Source: Chitinophaga pinensis
GTDB lineage: Bacteria > Bacteroidota > Bacteroidia > Chitinophagales > CAMDFR01
Reading direction: 5' to 3'
DNA: 64,000 bases
Assembly (NCBI GenBank): GCA_945872405.1
Contig: CAMBZT010000004.1
Location: 1-64,000 of the forward strand
Of this stretch, positions 17,497 through 27,303 are shown piece by piece; the stretch's first letter is position 1; the number at the start of each line of letters is the position of its first letter. Below the pieces are notes generated by a model, which did not search any database, had not been told where the DNA came from, and worked only from the letters and a program-made list of their open reading frames with translations. The position numbers and the translations under genes are program-made.

Positions 17497-17552
17497 ACGT
17501 TTTTTGTGTTTTTTAGTTAAAAATTATTTAGTGTTTTTTAGTTTTTAGTAGG

Positions 17553-17560
17553 CAAACTTA
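17553..17560 (-). promoter_or_regulatory. -7 promoter box TAAGTTTG of the exb-tonB operon
   Basis: On the minus strand TAAGTTTG matches TAnnTTTG exactly and lies about 55 bases before the exbB start. A TTG occurs a few bases further upstream than the ideal -33 distance. The 13-base direct repeat lies between this box and the start codon. Confidence 0.5.
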
Positions 17561-17844
17561 AAAGAAATAATTTTAAAAGAAAACAATATTTAATAAAACG
17601 GGAGATTCTTTTTTCTCTCGTCTATCAAATGCTTGATTCAAAAAAAATAACTTTCCATAAATAAAACCAACATATTCATCCTAACGGGGAAAGATATCAC
17701 CGAATTATATTTTAAATGTCATTTTAATGTCAAAAAATAACTAATTTATGTTTTATCAATAATGCAGTAAGACCGCGATTTGGTAGGATGATTAAAAACC
17801 CAATTCACATTAAATTCAGTCAGAAATAACTTAAGTGCAAAAAA

Positions 17845-17867
17845 AAGTCCCTTAAATTAAGGGACTT
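17845..17867 (-). terminator. Intrinsic terminator after the 1090-residue surface protein
   Basis: AAGTCCCTTAA and TTAAGGGACTT form a nearly complete palindrome with runs of A before and T after on either strand. It is 23 bases past the stop of the minus-strand gene. Confidence 0.85.
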
Positions 17868-17890
17868 TTTTCCAAATTTATTTTGTAATT

Positions 17891-20800
17891 CTATCTGACC
17901 AAAGTCACTACACCATTATAAAGTGATGTAATAATTTTACTTCCATCGTTAGGATCTGGATAACTCAACTTTGTGCTATAAACATAAGTTCCTATCATTT
18001 GATCTGCACCACCAAATTTACCATTCCAACCTGGTTTATTGGGATTATTGTAGACTAAATCACCCCATCTATTAAAAATACGGAACTCTTCTATAGTCAC
18101 ACCTTCATTTATAACTGGATAAAACTCGTCATTAACTCCATCACCATTCGGTGAAAAACCATCAGGGAATGCATAGAATCCATTTGGTTGAATATAAACA
18201 GTAATACTTGCAGTATCTACACATCCATGAATAGGGTCTGTTAATGTAACAATATATAGAACACTTGTTGGCGAGGTGCTTGTAGGTGTTGCCAAAGGAT
18301 TAGCTATTGTAGCATCACTAAGATAAGTTGTCGGTATCCATGAATAAACAAAGGCTGAATCATAGGCAGTTGTTACTTCCAATTGCGTTGAATTATTTAC
18401 TATTACCGTATCAGGTGTTGCTGTAATTACTGGGTCTATGCAAAAAATTTGTAAATTCATACTTTCTGTAGAAGTACATCCATTGGGAGCAGTAACTGTC
18501 ACTGAGTAGGTACCTGGTGTATTCACATAGATTGTGGATGCATTATCGCCCAAAGGACTCCAAACATAACTACCTCCTATCACATTTCCTGGATCAAGTA
18601 AAAGAGTCTGAGTACAACAGATAAAAGTATCATTCAAAGGATTCAGCGGTGAAGCATAAGACTGAATGACTCTAATTGTATCCATACCTACGCATCCACT
18701 ATCATCTACAAACAAGGTATATAAAACTCCAGTGTCAACAATTGCACTTGGATTTGGCGATGTGGAGGAAGAAAGATTAAATGGTGGCGACCAAGCATAA
18801 GTTACAGAAGGTGTGATTGGAGTCCACTGATATGATTCTGGCGTAAATACGCTCCAAGATGACGCATTCCTTCCAGGTGCAGGATATGCCACTGTTCCTG
18901 AGTCATTTTCAATTCCCATGGTAACAGCAAAGGAAAATCCAGTTGCATAGATTGTATTGATATCAATCAAGTTTGTTCTTTCATGAAGTACTATTTGAAA
19001 CTTAACGGCCCCACCGCCTCCAAGACTTTGAACATCATTAAAATCTACAACAAATGAACGGTTGGGTGCAATTCCAACTGATTTGTACTCGATAGATCCA
19101 CCAGCCGGAGGATATAAATCTTGCCATGCTCCAGAAATAACAGCATTAGGCACAAAAGCATCAGGTAAAAACTGTCCTGAACAACACCCTGAACCTGAGA
19201 ATGGATCAAAGGTTACAAATCCATTAGAACTGATATAAAGAGTAGAAAATGAATTACAGAAAAAATTAAAATCAAATCCCATTGGCAATCCAGCACTGAC
19301 CTCATCATCAAAAAGCACAACTGCTGTACCTGAACCTGGTACATAATATGGAGTAATTGTGTCTAAAACATAAGTATTACAAGTTGAAGATCTAACAGTA
19401 GAAAACAAATCTACAGTATCACCAAAACACACAGCTGATGTATCTTTTGAAACAATAACTAATGGTCTATAGCCTCTGAGAACAATGTTAATGAAGGTAT
19501 CTTTTTCACATCCTAAATTAGACTTGACATGAACATTAAACCTACTATTACCTGTTATTGTCGCAAATGGAGTTCTTATGTTCGAATTAAAAAAGGCGGA
19601 GGTTGGTGTCCATGCGTAAGTATAATCCGTAGATGAACCAAAACTTGGGGTTGCAAAAAGTTGAATAGAATCTCTCCAACATAATGCTGTATCTCGCAGT
19701 AGACTCAAATCATAATTTGGTGCTACCAATACAGTTACAGAATCCAATCCACAGTTTGAGACAACTTGATAAGTTGTTGTTGATAATGGAGTGGCTGTTG
19801 TCGTTGCAGCTGTTGTGCTGCTAAGAGAAGAGCCTGGTGACCATGTAAAGAATGATGCTCTTGTTGCCCTAAGTGTCGTTGATTGACCTAAACACACTGT
19901 ATCATCTGGTCCAGCATTCACGTTAACATTTGAATCTACATAAATTGTAATACTTCTAACAAGTATACCACAAGGACCATCCAACCCAATTGCAGTATAA
20001 GTGATGGTTGTATCAGGATTTACAGTCACGAATGGACCTACAGTTGTGCTAATTCTATAGTTTGGACTCCAAGTCCAGGAGTAAGAAGTGTCTGCTAAAA
20101 TAATTAAGTCTTTGGGATCATTTGGACAAATGGTATCAGACAAAGGAGAAGTGATGTCTATGCTGTCAGAAAATATATATGCACCACCAGTCGCCTCAAG
20201 CGCTTCGGACAAATCTGCCGGATTTAAAACATGGGCGAACAATGCTGTCACTTTTTGTCCTGGAGCAATAGAAGGCCAGTAAAATGCGATTGAAATTGCT
20301 TCATCTGACGTACTTACACTTCCAGTAAATGTGTCGTGACCTGCTGTACCTGAATAATAAGAACTAATTGGAGGAGTTGTTGAAAAACTTCCTTTACAAA
20401 CTCTTGCATTCTGAGTTCTTGCACCAATACCCAAAAAACAACCTGGTGTAAGTCCAACTGCTGTAACTAAAGCATCACATTGTGAGGCATTTGGTTGAGA
20501 AACAACAGTATTTGTGGTTGTAAAATCCCCACTAATTGGCTGATCATTATCAGGATCGACATTTCTAGCATAATAAACGTTATTCATAGTTGTTCCAGTA
20601 GTGTTTGTCATTTCGAATTTTGTCACAAAATACAATGCACTATCTGGAATGGTAGTTGTCTGACGAATAAATAATCCAGCAATCGCTCCAACTGTAGTGC
20701 CAGACCAAATCGTGGTTGAAACACCTCCTGCATTAGACCCTGAAATAACTGACCCAGGGATATCATTAATACCACAGCGATCCGAATTAATTTGCGAGGT

Positions 20801-21163
20801 TCCATTTACTTCAATTCCCCAGCCTTCAACAGGAGAACCTGGAAGAAAGTAATCTCCGCAATAATCTGGATTAGAACCAGGTCCGGCGATAGACCATCCA
20901 TTTCTTCCGACGTCAGCAACAAATCCAATTCCATCCAAAACACCTCTTGCATGAAATCCTGCCGGTACTGGTGCAGATGCGGTTGTGGTACCATAAGTTC
21001 CACAATTGCTTACTCCGACCTCAAGAAAAAAGCCTTGCATAAATGAATTTTGTGTTAGACCTGGAGGCGTCAAAACAACGGTTTGCCCGTTTATGATTAG
21101 ACTACTCAAGCAAGTAGTTACCAAAAATAAAATAATAAATTTTGTAATGTTTTTCATAGACAT
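17891..21163 (-). CDS. Giant T9SS surface protein, 1090 residues (paralog of the next gene)
   Basis: Signal peptide at about 1-27. An N-terminal module of about 330 residues (FLEVGVSNCGTYGT, then GFVADVGRNGW, then CGDYFLPGSPVEGWG) is nearly the same as in the 1619-residue neighbour. Ig/PKD-like strands follow (repeated W-[ST]-P and T-T-Y motifs), then one copy of a module of about 200 residues (about 588-784, with YISSNGFVTFDP and HERTNLIDIN), more Ig-like repeats, and a type B sorting domain at the end (FSPNGDGVNDEFYP, then FNRWGDLVYN, then GTYVYSTKLSYP). I infer a cell-surface adhesin or matrix protein. The gene has its own promoter-like element and terminator. Confidence 0.92.
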   Translation of the reverse strand: MSMKNITKFIILFLVTTCLSSLIINGQTVVLTPPGLTQNSFMQGFFLEVGVSNCGTYGTTTASAPVPAGFHARGVLDGIGFVADVGRNGWSIAGPGSNPDYCGDYFLPGSPVEGWGIEVNGTSQINSDRCGINDIPGSVISGSNAGGVSTTIWSGTTVGAIAGLFIRQTTTIPDSALYFVTKFEMTNTTGTTMNNVYYARNVDPDNDQPISGDFTTTNTVVSQPNASQCDALVTAVGLTPGCFLGIGARTQNARVCKGSFSTTPPISSYYSGTAGHDTFTGSVSTSDEAISIAFYWPSIAPGQKVTALFAHVLNPADLSEALEATGGAYIFSDSIDITSPLSDTICPNDPKDLIILADTSYSWTWSPNYRISTTVGPFVTVNPDTTITYTAIGLDGPCGILVRSITIYVDSNVNVNAGPDDTVCLGQSTTLRATRASFFTWSPGSSLSSTTAATTTATPLSTTTYQVVSNCGLDSVTVLVAPNYDLSLLRDTALCWRDSIQLFATPSFGSSTDYTYAWTPTSAFFNSNIRTPFATITGNSRFNVHVKSNLGCEKDTFINIVLRGYRPLVIVSKDTSAVCFGDTVDLFSTVRSSTCNTYVLDTITPYYVPGSGTAVVLFDDEVSAGLPMGFDFNFFCNSFSTLYISSNGFVTFDPFSGSGCCSGQFLPDAFVPNAVISGAWQDLYPPAGGSIEYKSVGIAPNRSFVVDFNDVQSLGGGGAVKFQIVLHERTNLIDINTIYATGFSFAVTMGIENDSGTVAYPAPGRNASSWSVFTPESYQWTPITPSVTYAWSPPFNLSSSTSPNPSAIVDTGVLYTLFVDDSGCVGMDTIRVIQSYASPLNPLNDTFICCTQTLLLDPGNVIGGSYVWSPLGDNASTIYVNTPGTYSVTVTAPNGCTSTESMNLQIFCIDPVITATPDTVIVNNSTQLEVTTAYDSAFVYSWIPTTYLSDATIANPLATPTSTSPTSVLYIVTLTDPIHGCVDTASITVYIQPNGFYAFPDGFSPNGDGVNDEFYPVINEGVTIEEFRIFNRWGDLVYNNPNKPGWNGKFGGADQMIGTYVYSTKLSYPDPNDGSKIITSLYNGVVTLVR

Positions 21164-21175
21164 TCTTTTAGTGCG

Positions 21176-21187
21176 GTAAATATAGAC
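21176..21187 (-). promoter_or_regulatory. Shared promoter-like element GTCTATATTTAC
   Basis: On the minus strand GTCTATATTTAC lies 12 bases before the ATG of the 1090-residue gene. The same twelve bases occur 30 bases before the small gene that heads the paralogous cluster (26554-26565). TATATTTA resembles the -7 box TAnnTTTG. Shared use by the two surface-protein units suggests common control. Confidence 0.45.
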
Positions 21188-21212
21188 GTATTATTGATTT
21201 TTAACAAAAAAA

Positions 21213-21229
21213 AGCAGCCAATGGCTGCT
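21213..21229 (-). terminator. Intrinsic terminator after the 1619-residue surface protein
   Basis: AGCAGCC and GGCTGCT form a 7-bp stem around a three-base loop, with A and T runs on both sides, about 27 bases after the stop codon. The same stem sequence recurs in the terminator at 55418-55435. Confidence 0.85.
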
Positions 21230-21255
21230 TTTTTTTCAAAAATCAATTTAAGATA

Positions 21256-24200
21256 TTACCTTATAAGAGTTATTGTTCCTGTGTAGGTAGCTTCAAGCAT
21301 AATACTTGCGTCCATTTCATCAGGATAACTTACACGAACATAATACACATAACTGCCAATTGGCTGATCAGCTCCTAAGAATCTACCATCCCATCCTGGA
21401 GTGCTAATTCCGTTATAAACTACATCACCCCATCTGTTGAAAATTCTATATTCTAATATTGTCGCACCTGTTGTCACAAGTGGATAATAATAATCATTTA
21501 ATCCATCACCATTTGGAGTGAATGCATCAGGGAACTCATAGAATCCTAAAGGCTTGATATAAATTGTAATGTCTGCAGTGTCAATACAACCATGAGCTAG
21601 GTCTGAAACAATAACTGAGTATGTTTTTGTATCAGGTGTTGCAGAAGTAGGTGTTGAAAGTGTGCTTGCTGAAGTTGGACTACCTAAATAATCGGTAGGA
21701 ATCCAGCTATAACTTAAACCTGATGGATCAATATAAGATGTTACAACATTAAGCAAGGTAGAATCATTAACAAATACTGAATCTGGAGATGCAGACGCTA
21801 TTGGCTCTATACAGTATCTAGTTAAAGTCATGCTTGTTGTTGAGGTACAACCGTTAGCAGCTGTAACAGTTACGCTATATGTACCAGATATTGTTCCATC
21901 AAGAGTCGAACCAGTAGTTGTTGGAGGACTCCAAGAATAGGTCGCTAAAGCACCACCTCCAGGGCTAATTGTATATGTATTTGGACAACATACAAAAGTA
22001 TCAGGAATTGTATTCAATACATCTGGAAATTTAGCCGCTATAAACTGTGAATCTGAAGTTACGCAACCACTATCTGTAACAGTAACAATGTAAAGTTGCT
22101 CAGTTCCTACAGTAATTGAGGCAGTAGTTCCAACAGGAATTGTATTCCAACTGATGGAAGTCAATGGATTCGTAGGAACCACACTCAGGTCTACAGTAGT
22201 TCCTGGACAGAATGAATCACCAGGTGTGAAAGCAATATTTGGTGTTGGATAAGCTACCATTCTTAAATATACGGTATCAGAATTCGATTTACAGTTAAAG
22301 CTGTCGGTCGCAACAACATAGTATTGACCAGTTGTTCTACCTTCAATACTACTTGTATTAATGCTAGCATCACTATTCCAAACATAACTTACAAAATATG
22401 GATTTGTTGCATCATAAAGTTGACTATCGCCGGCACATAAATAAGTAGCATCTGGAGAAAGGTCTATTGGAACAATCTGATGAACTACTATATTCACTGA
22501 GTCTTCTTTAAAGCATCCTAAGGTATCTACAATACGTAAATAATAAGTAATAGTGCTATCTGGTAAACTTGTTGGATTCGCAACGATTCCACTTGGTGTT
22601 AAGTATGAAGTTGGAGTCCAGTTAAAGGTAGCACCACTCGTAGCGGTAGCTAGTAAATTTACTGACTCACCTCGACAAATACTTGTATCATTTGTGATTG
22701 TATACGGTAAACTATCAACAACAATTGTCATTGTATCATATTTATCACAATGTCCGTCTGTAACATGAAGAATATAAGTAGTGGTTACACCAACAGTTGC
22801 AATTGGACTTAAAGAACCAATATCACTTATTCCTGTAGTAGGTGTCCAATCATGAGTAAGTGTTCCTGCTGGAATAATGTAGTATTCAGGAGCAAATCTC
22901 CATCCTTCATTTGTTACAGATGGACCCCAGTTAGCAGAGTTTCTTCCTGGAGCAGCTAGACCTAAAGTTCCTGAAGCGTTTTCTATTCCAAGTGTAGCAG
23001 GAGTCAAGTTGTTTGCATACGTATTAAATACTTCGATAATATTGGTTCTCTCATGAAGTACGATCTGTCCTTTGAATGCTGCAAGTCCACTGCAACATAA
23101 TGGAACATCATTCCAATTTACAACAAAAATTCTATTCGGGAAAGTACCGCTGATATAGTATTCAATTCTTCCAGAACCACCTCCTGGTGGATATAAGTCA
23201 TCCCAACCAGCAGCAATCACATCATTAGGATTCGAAACATTTGGAAGAAGTTGACCAGAGCAACAACCAGAACCCGAACCAGGATTAAAAGTGATGAATC
23301 CATTAGAACTTATATGCACCGTAGACTTTCTAACACAATAAAAATCGAATTCAAATGGAATTGAAGATCCTGAACCTGATAAAAATGGAATGGCACCTGT
23401 TAATTGGTCGTCCGATAAAGACAATGCTGTTCCTGATCCTGCTATAGGTGCAAAAGGAATTGAAACAACTGAGTAACGGTCACAATAGTTAAATGTATCA
23501 GCGATTGAATCATATACTACCACTGCATTTAACTGAACTGGCTGTGATTGACTACATAACACTGTATCATTATTGAATGAGATAATCCTTAAAGTTGTGT
23601 CCTCATGAGTTGAGAAGAAAGCAGATCCAGTACATCCACTATCATTAACTACTAATTGGTAAGTCCTTCCCGGACCAACAATCGCAGTTGTTGTAGCTGT
23701 ATCAGTTCTAGTTAATCCTGTACTAGGGCTCCATGAATAAGTTAAAAATGGAAGAGTAGGCGTCCATCTTCGGGATTCTGGTGTAAGAACTCTCCAAGAA
23801 GCCAAGTTTCTACCACTGGTAGCAAATCCAGCAGTTCCACCGCTATTTTCAATACCTTGAGTTGCATTGGTCAGTGATCCAGTATATGTGGTATTAATAT
23901 CTATCAAGTTAGTACCCTCGTGTAGAACGATTTGGAACTTTACAGCTTGAGTTGTTCTATTAACATAGACATCATTATAGTTAACGATGAATTGTCTTGA
24001 GCCAACACTACCAATTGTTCTTCTGTCGATAGTAGCTCCACTTAACGTAGGATTCAAATCTAACCATGCACCCGCTATCAAATCACTTGGATTGATAGAA
24101 CTAGGGATTGATTGGGCAAATCCAGTTCCAGCCAAAGGATCGAAAGTAATAAAACCATTCGAACAGATATATACATTTTGATAGGTATTACAGAAGAAAT

Positions 24201-26115
24201 TAAAACTCATGGCAGAACCAGAACCGCCCAATGGAATAGCTGCACTTAGTTGATTATCTGATAAACCTATTGCTGAACCGGATCCTGGAATAGTTGCTGC
24301 AGGAAGTATAGACATGGTGTAGATGTTGCAAGTACCGGGAATTACAGCAGAGAAAATATCGACTGAATCACCTCTACAAACAGAGGATGTATCGCCATAG
24401 AGAGCAACCTCTGGTCTTGTACCTCTAACACTCAATGTTACAAAAGAGTCTACCTCACAGCCTGCAGCTGAAACAACATGAGCTCTGTAGGTAACAGTTT
24501 CAGTAACAGTTGCTGTTGGAGTACTTGTTCCAGAACCTGTTATTCCACCACCAGTTCCAACTCTTGTCCATTCATATGTGAATGTACCACCTATACTTGG
24601 GATGGAACGAAGAGTTAACATATCAGAGAAACATATTGCAGTATCAGGTGTAAAATCCAATTCAAAAACTGGAGCTACCCATATTTTAACCGAGTCTAAG
24701 CCGCAATTTGATGCTGCGTAGTAGGTTGTGGTCACGGGAGGTGTTGCAATAGGATTATAAATTGTATCATTATTTAATGTTGATGAGGGAGTCCATGTAA
24801 AGAAAGAGGCTCTAGTAGCTCTTAACTGAGTTGAACTACCCAAACAAATAGTATCGTCTGGCCCAGCATTTACATTTACATTGGTATCAATAAAAATAAC
24901 AATTTCTCTCATAATTGTACCACACGGGCCATCAGTACCGATTGCTATATATGTCGTTGTTGTATCAGGGTGAACATTTACAATTGGGCCTTCTAACGTG
25001 TCAATATTATAATTAGGCGACCAAGTCCAACGATACTGGGTATCAGAAGTAATGACTAATTCCTTATAGTCACCCGGACAAATTGTGTCTGATAAAGTAG
25101 GTGTAATATCTAAACTATCAGATGAAATAAAAGCGCCTCCTGTCGACTCTAAAGCTATTGCCAAATCTGATGCATTCAACACGTATGCAAAAGCAGCGGT
25201 TACAGTTTGACCTGGTAAAATATCACCTAAATTAAAACCTATTGATATCGCCTCATCTGCTGTTCTTGATCCACCTGTTGTGGTATCATGACCAGATGTA
25301 CCCATATAATATGAACTTATTGGAGGAGTGGTAGAAAAACTACCATGACTAACTCTTGCATTCTGACTTCTTGCTCCAAGTCCTAAATAACAACCCGGGC
25401 TTAATCCTACGGCTGTTACCAATGCATCACATTGACTTTCATTAGGCTGGGATACCACCAAATTAAAAGTTGTAAAATTGCCACTAATAGGTTGATCATT
25501 GTCTGGATCTACGTTTCTAGCATAGAATACGTCAGGCATTGTTGTACTTGTCGTATTTGTAAATTCTATTTTTGTCACAAAATACAAAGCACTATCAGGG
25601 AAAACTGTTGCTTGATTGATTAGAAGTCCTGGCTGAACTCCAATTGTTGTTCCTTGCCAAACTACTGTTTGTCCGCCAACAGAGGCATAAGATATCAAAG
25701 CACCTGGAATTTGATTTGTTCCACATCTATCGGAATTGATGTATGAAGTAGATCCAATTTGCACACCCCATCCTTCCACAGGAGAACCTGGTAGAAAATA
25801 GTCTCCACAAAAATCAGGATTTGAACCAGGACCTGCAGTTGACCATCCGTTTCGTCCAACATCTGCAACGAAACCAATACCATTTAGACCTACGGGTCTA
25901 GGATGATAACCAGCTGGCACAGCACCAGATCTAGTTCCATAACTACCACAATCAGATACCCCCACCTCTAGAAAATAACCAGCCATATAAGCATTTGAAC
26001 TTGGGACTAAACCCGGAGGCACCAAAATAATTCCCTGAGCATTTGAAGTAAAATATCCCATAATCAACAAGATAATTAGGGATAGATTTTTAAATATTTT
26101 TTTTATTGTATACAT
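21256..26115 (-). CDS. Giant T9SS surface protein, 1619 residues, with duplicated module
   Basis: Same plan as the 1090-residue neighbour: signal peptide ending SNAQG, the N-terminal module (FLEVGVSDCGSYGT, then GFVADVGRNGW, then FCGDYFLPGSPVEGWG), Ig/PKD-like repeats, and a type B sorting domain (FTPNGDGLNDYYYP, then FNRWGDVVYN, then GSYVYYVRVSYP). It has two copies of the 200-residue module, at about 592-792 (YICSNGFITFDP) and about 872-1075 (HISSNGFITFNP with CCSGQLLPN). The second copy is closer in its CCSGQ and PPGGG details to the single copy in the neighbour. More Ig-like repeats extend the C half. It is predicted to be exported by T9SS and shown on the surface. It lies 36 bases after the small secreted-protein gene and is probably cotranscribed. 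Confidence 0.92.
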   Translation of the reverse strand: MYTIKKIFKNLSLIILLIMGYFTSNAQGIILVPPGLVPSSNAYMAGYFLEVGVSDCGSYGTRSGAVPAGYHPRPVGLNGIGFVADVGRNGWSTAGPGSNPDFCGDYFLPGSPVEGWGVQIGSTSYINSDRCGTNQIPGALISYASVGGQTVVWQGTTIGVQPGLLINQATVFPDSALYFVTKIEFTNTTSTTMPDVFYARNVDPDNDQPISGNFTTFNLVVSQPNESQCDALVTAVGLSPGCYLGLGARSQNARVSHGSFSTTPPISSYYMGTSGHDTTTGGSRTADEAISIGFNLGDILPGQTVTAAFAYVLNASDLAIALESTGGAFISSDSLDITPTLSDTICPGDYKELVITSDTQYRWTWSPNYNIDTLEGPIVNVHPDTTTTYIAIGTDGPCGTIMREIVIFIDTNVNVNAGPDDTICLGSSTQLRATRASFFTWTPSSTLNNDTIYNPIATPPVTTTYYAASNCGLDSVKIWVAPVFELDFTPDTAICFSDMLTLRSIPSIGGTFTYEWTRVGTGGGITGSGTSTPTATVTETVTYRAHVVSAAGCEVDSFVTLSVRGTRPEVALYGDTSSVCRGDSVDIFSAVIPGTCNIYTMSILPAATIPGSGSAIGLSDNQLSAAIPLGGSGSAMSFNFFCNTYQNVYICSNGFITFDPLAGTGFAQSIPSSINPSDLIAGAWLDLNPTLSGATIDRRTIGSVGSRQFIVNYNDVYVNRTTQAVKFQIVLHEGTNLIDINTTYTGSLTNATQGIENSGGTAGFATSGRNLASWRVLTPESRRWTPTLPFLTYSWSPSTGLTRTDTATTTAIVGPGRTYQLVVNDSGCTGSAFFSTHEDTTLRIISFNNDTVLCSQSQPVQLNAVVVYDSIADTFNYCDRYSVVSIPFAPIAGSGTALSLSDDQLTGAIPFLSGSGSSIPFEFDFYCVRKSTVHISSNGFITFNPGSGSGCCSGQLLPNVSNPNDVIAAGWDDLYPPGGGSGRIEYYISGTFPNRIFVVNWNDVPLCCSGLAAFKGQIVLHERTNIIEVFNTYANNLTPATLGIENASGTLGLAAPGRNSANWGPSVTNEGWRFAPEYYIIPAGTLTHDWTPTTGISDIGSLSPIATVGVTTTYILHVTDGHCDKYDTMTIVVDSLPYTITNDTSICRGESVNLLATATSGATFNWTPTSYLTPSGIVANPTSLPDSTITYYLRIVDTLGCFKEDSVNIVVHQIVPIDLSPDATYLCAGDSQLYDATNPYFVSYVWNSDASINTSSIEGRTTGQYYVVATDSFNCKSNSDTVYLRMVAYPTPNIAFTPGDSFCPGTTVDLSVVPTNPLTSISWNTIPVGTTASITVGTEQLYIVTVTDSGCVTSDSQFIAAKFPDVLNTIPDTFVCCPNTYTISPGGGALATYSWSPPTTTGSTLDGTISGTYSVTVTAANGCTSTTSMTLTRYCIEPIASASPDSVFVNDSTLLNVVTSYIDPSGLSYSWIPTDYLGSPTSASTLSTPTSATPDTKTYSVIVSDLAHGCIDTADITIYIKPLGFYEFPDAFTPNGDGLNDYYYPLVTTGATILEYRIFNRWGDVVYNGISTPGWDGRFLGADQPIGSYVYYVRVSYPDEMDASIMLEATYTGTITLIR

Positions 26116-26151
26116 TGTATCAATTTATATATTTTAATTATTTAGGAGTAT

Positions 26152-26523
26152 CTATTTATTGATTTCTGTTAGCAAAGTTGAATAATGCGTAAAAAGATTG
26201 GAAATGTATAGATTCCACTCAGCAATTGATCTAGTTGGGGTTCCTTCATAATGATTTAAGGTAAGATAAACATATCTCGCACCATCAAATCTGTAGGTTA
26301 GGTTATTATCAGAAATAGCCGGAAAATAGCTCTTTGCTACATCGATACTTTTAAATGAAACAATTGCTACATCAATGACAATTGGCTCACTGGTGTTGGC
26401 TTTAGGAGATATAGAATAATGCATATCAACATTCGCATTCGTCATATTTGCGGGAGACTGAGCGTAAGCTACAATAGCGACAAAAAAGAAAGAAAGGAAA
26501 CTAAGTATAATTTTGCTTTTCAT
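26152..26523 (-). CDS. Small secreted protein of unknown function
   Basis: 123 residues with a clear signal peptide (about 1-21, ending VAYAQ). The mature part has no motif I recognise. It is polar, with SFKSIDVAKSYFPAISDN, which looks like a small alpha/beta domain. It is the first gene of a two-gene unit with the 1619-residue surface protein. The promoter-like GTCTATATTTAC element lies 30 bases upstream. Position suggests a helper or partner of that protein, which is inference only. Confidence 0.75.
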   Translation of the reverse strand: MKSKIILSFLSFFFVAIVAYAQSPANMTNANVDMHYSISPKANTSEPIVIDVAIVSFKSIDVAKSYFPAISDNNLTYRFDGARYVYLTLNHYEGTPTRSIAEWNLYISNLFTHYSTLLTEINK

Positions 26524-26553
26524 GGTTTTTTATTTAGTTTTTAATAATAATTT

Positions 26554-26565
26554 GTAAATATAGAC
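26554..26565 (-). promoter_or_regulatory. Shared promoter-like element GTCTATATTTAC
   Basis: Identical over 12 bases to the element at 21176-21187, and 30 bases before the small secreted-protein gene. It is a candidate -7 region for the two-gene unit. The rest of the 273-base gap up to 26796 is AT-rich with no feature I can support. Confidence 0.4.
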
Positions 26566-26796
26566 ATAATTTGATTTTTTTAAAAAAAAAGTTAAAGTTT
26601 TTCAACAATTCTGTATTCAATATTCCACATTGATAGCAAAAAAACTAACAACTAGACAATTGAGTGCTCATTTATTATCATTTTTTTGATTAAAGCTACT
26701 GTTGGCGACAAATAAAAATTGCAGTTCATAATGTTCGCTCAAAATATACAATTTCAGACATTACCTAAATGGAATTGTTAAGTATAAATAATTAGA

Positions 26797-27294
26797 TTAT
26801 TTAAAGATATTTAATTCTTTAATATTGAATTCGTACTTATCGGACATATCGACCTTAAGACGAATATTAGCTTTCTTGAGTTCAATGAATCCCTTGTAGT
26901 TGATTACAGCAGTTTTGGCAGAAAGTAACTTAAGTAAATTTCCAAACACCAGGTTTAACTTCCCCTCTGTAGTAAAGGTTAGTAAGAGAGGTATCTCAAA
27001 AGCACTATTTTTCGGTACTTTGATACTATTGATTTGATTGATTGTTCCTAATTTTTCATTACCCAAAAAAACATCAGCATGTACGTTTGTTAACGTCACA
27101 CCCATCTTGTTTGGGTTATAGAATTGAGCCTTTGAGGTTATTTCAAAATAGCTCGGTGCAACCTTTGCAATATGCCAGTCTTTCATTTTTACAAATTCTG
27201 GATCTTTCACTTCCAGGCATGATCCAGACATAAGAATGAAAACAAAGGAGACAACAGTTAGATAGTTTATGATGTTTTTCAAAATATTTTTCAA
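26797..27294 (-). CDS. LEA type 2 (WHy)-like lipoprotein
   Basis: 165 residues. A hydrophobic start ending in LMSGSC gives a lipobox with the lipidated Cys near residue 26. The mature part has the late-embryogenesis-abundant type 2 layout: FYNPNKMGVTLTNVHADVFLG, then a polar strand pattern (KVPKNSAFEIPLLLTF), i.e. a beta-sandwich found in periplasmic lipoproteins. The role is unknown. It follows the next gene upstream by nine bases, so the two are probably an operon. Confidence 0.7.
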   Translation of the reverse strand: MKNILKNIINYLTVVSFVFILMSGSCLEVKDPEFVKMKDWHIAKVAPSYFEITSKAQFYNPNKMGVTLTNVHADVFLGNEKLGTINQINSIKVPKNSAFEIPLLLTFTTEGKLNLVFGNLLKLLSAKTAVINYKGFIELKKANIRLKVDMSDKYEFNIKELNIFK

Positions 27295-27303
27295 ACTTTA
27301 AAA

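Larger units (their letters stand above)
17497..17890. other. Intergenic region of 394 bases upstream of exbB
   Basis: It holds the exbB leader and promoter, two copies of GTGTTTTTTAGTT (17506-17518 and 17531-17543) and the terminator of the giant surface-protein gene at 17845-17867. The middle part (about 17600-17840) is AT-rich with no open frame or repeat I can support. Confidence 0.7.

Noticed and set aside
26524-26796. Possible small RNA or gene in the gap before the LEA-like lipoprotein
   Set aside because: AT-rich, with no hairpin plus T run and no frame of convincing length.
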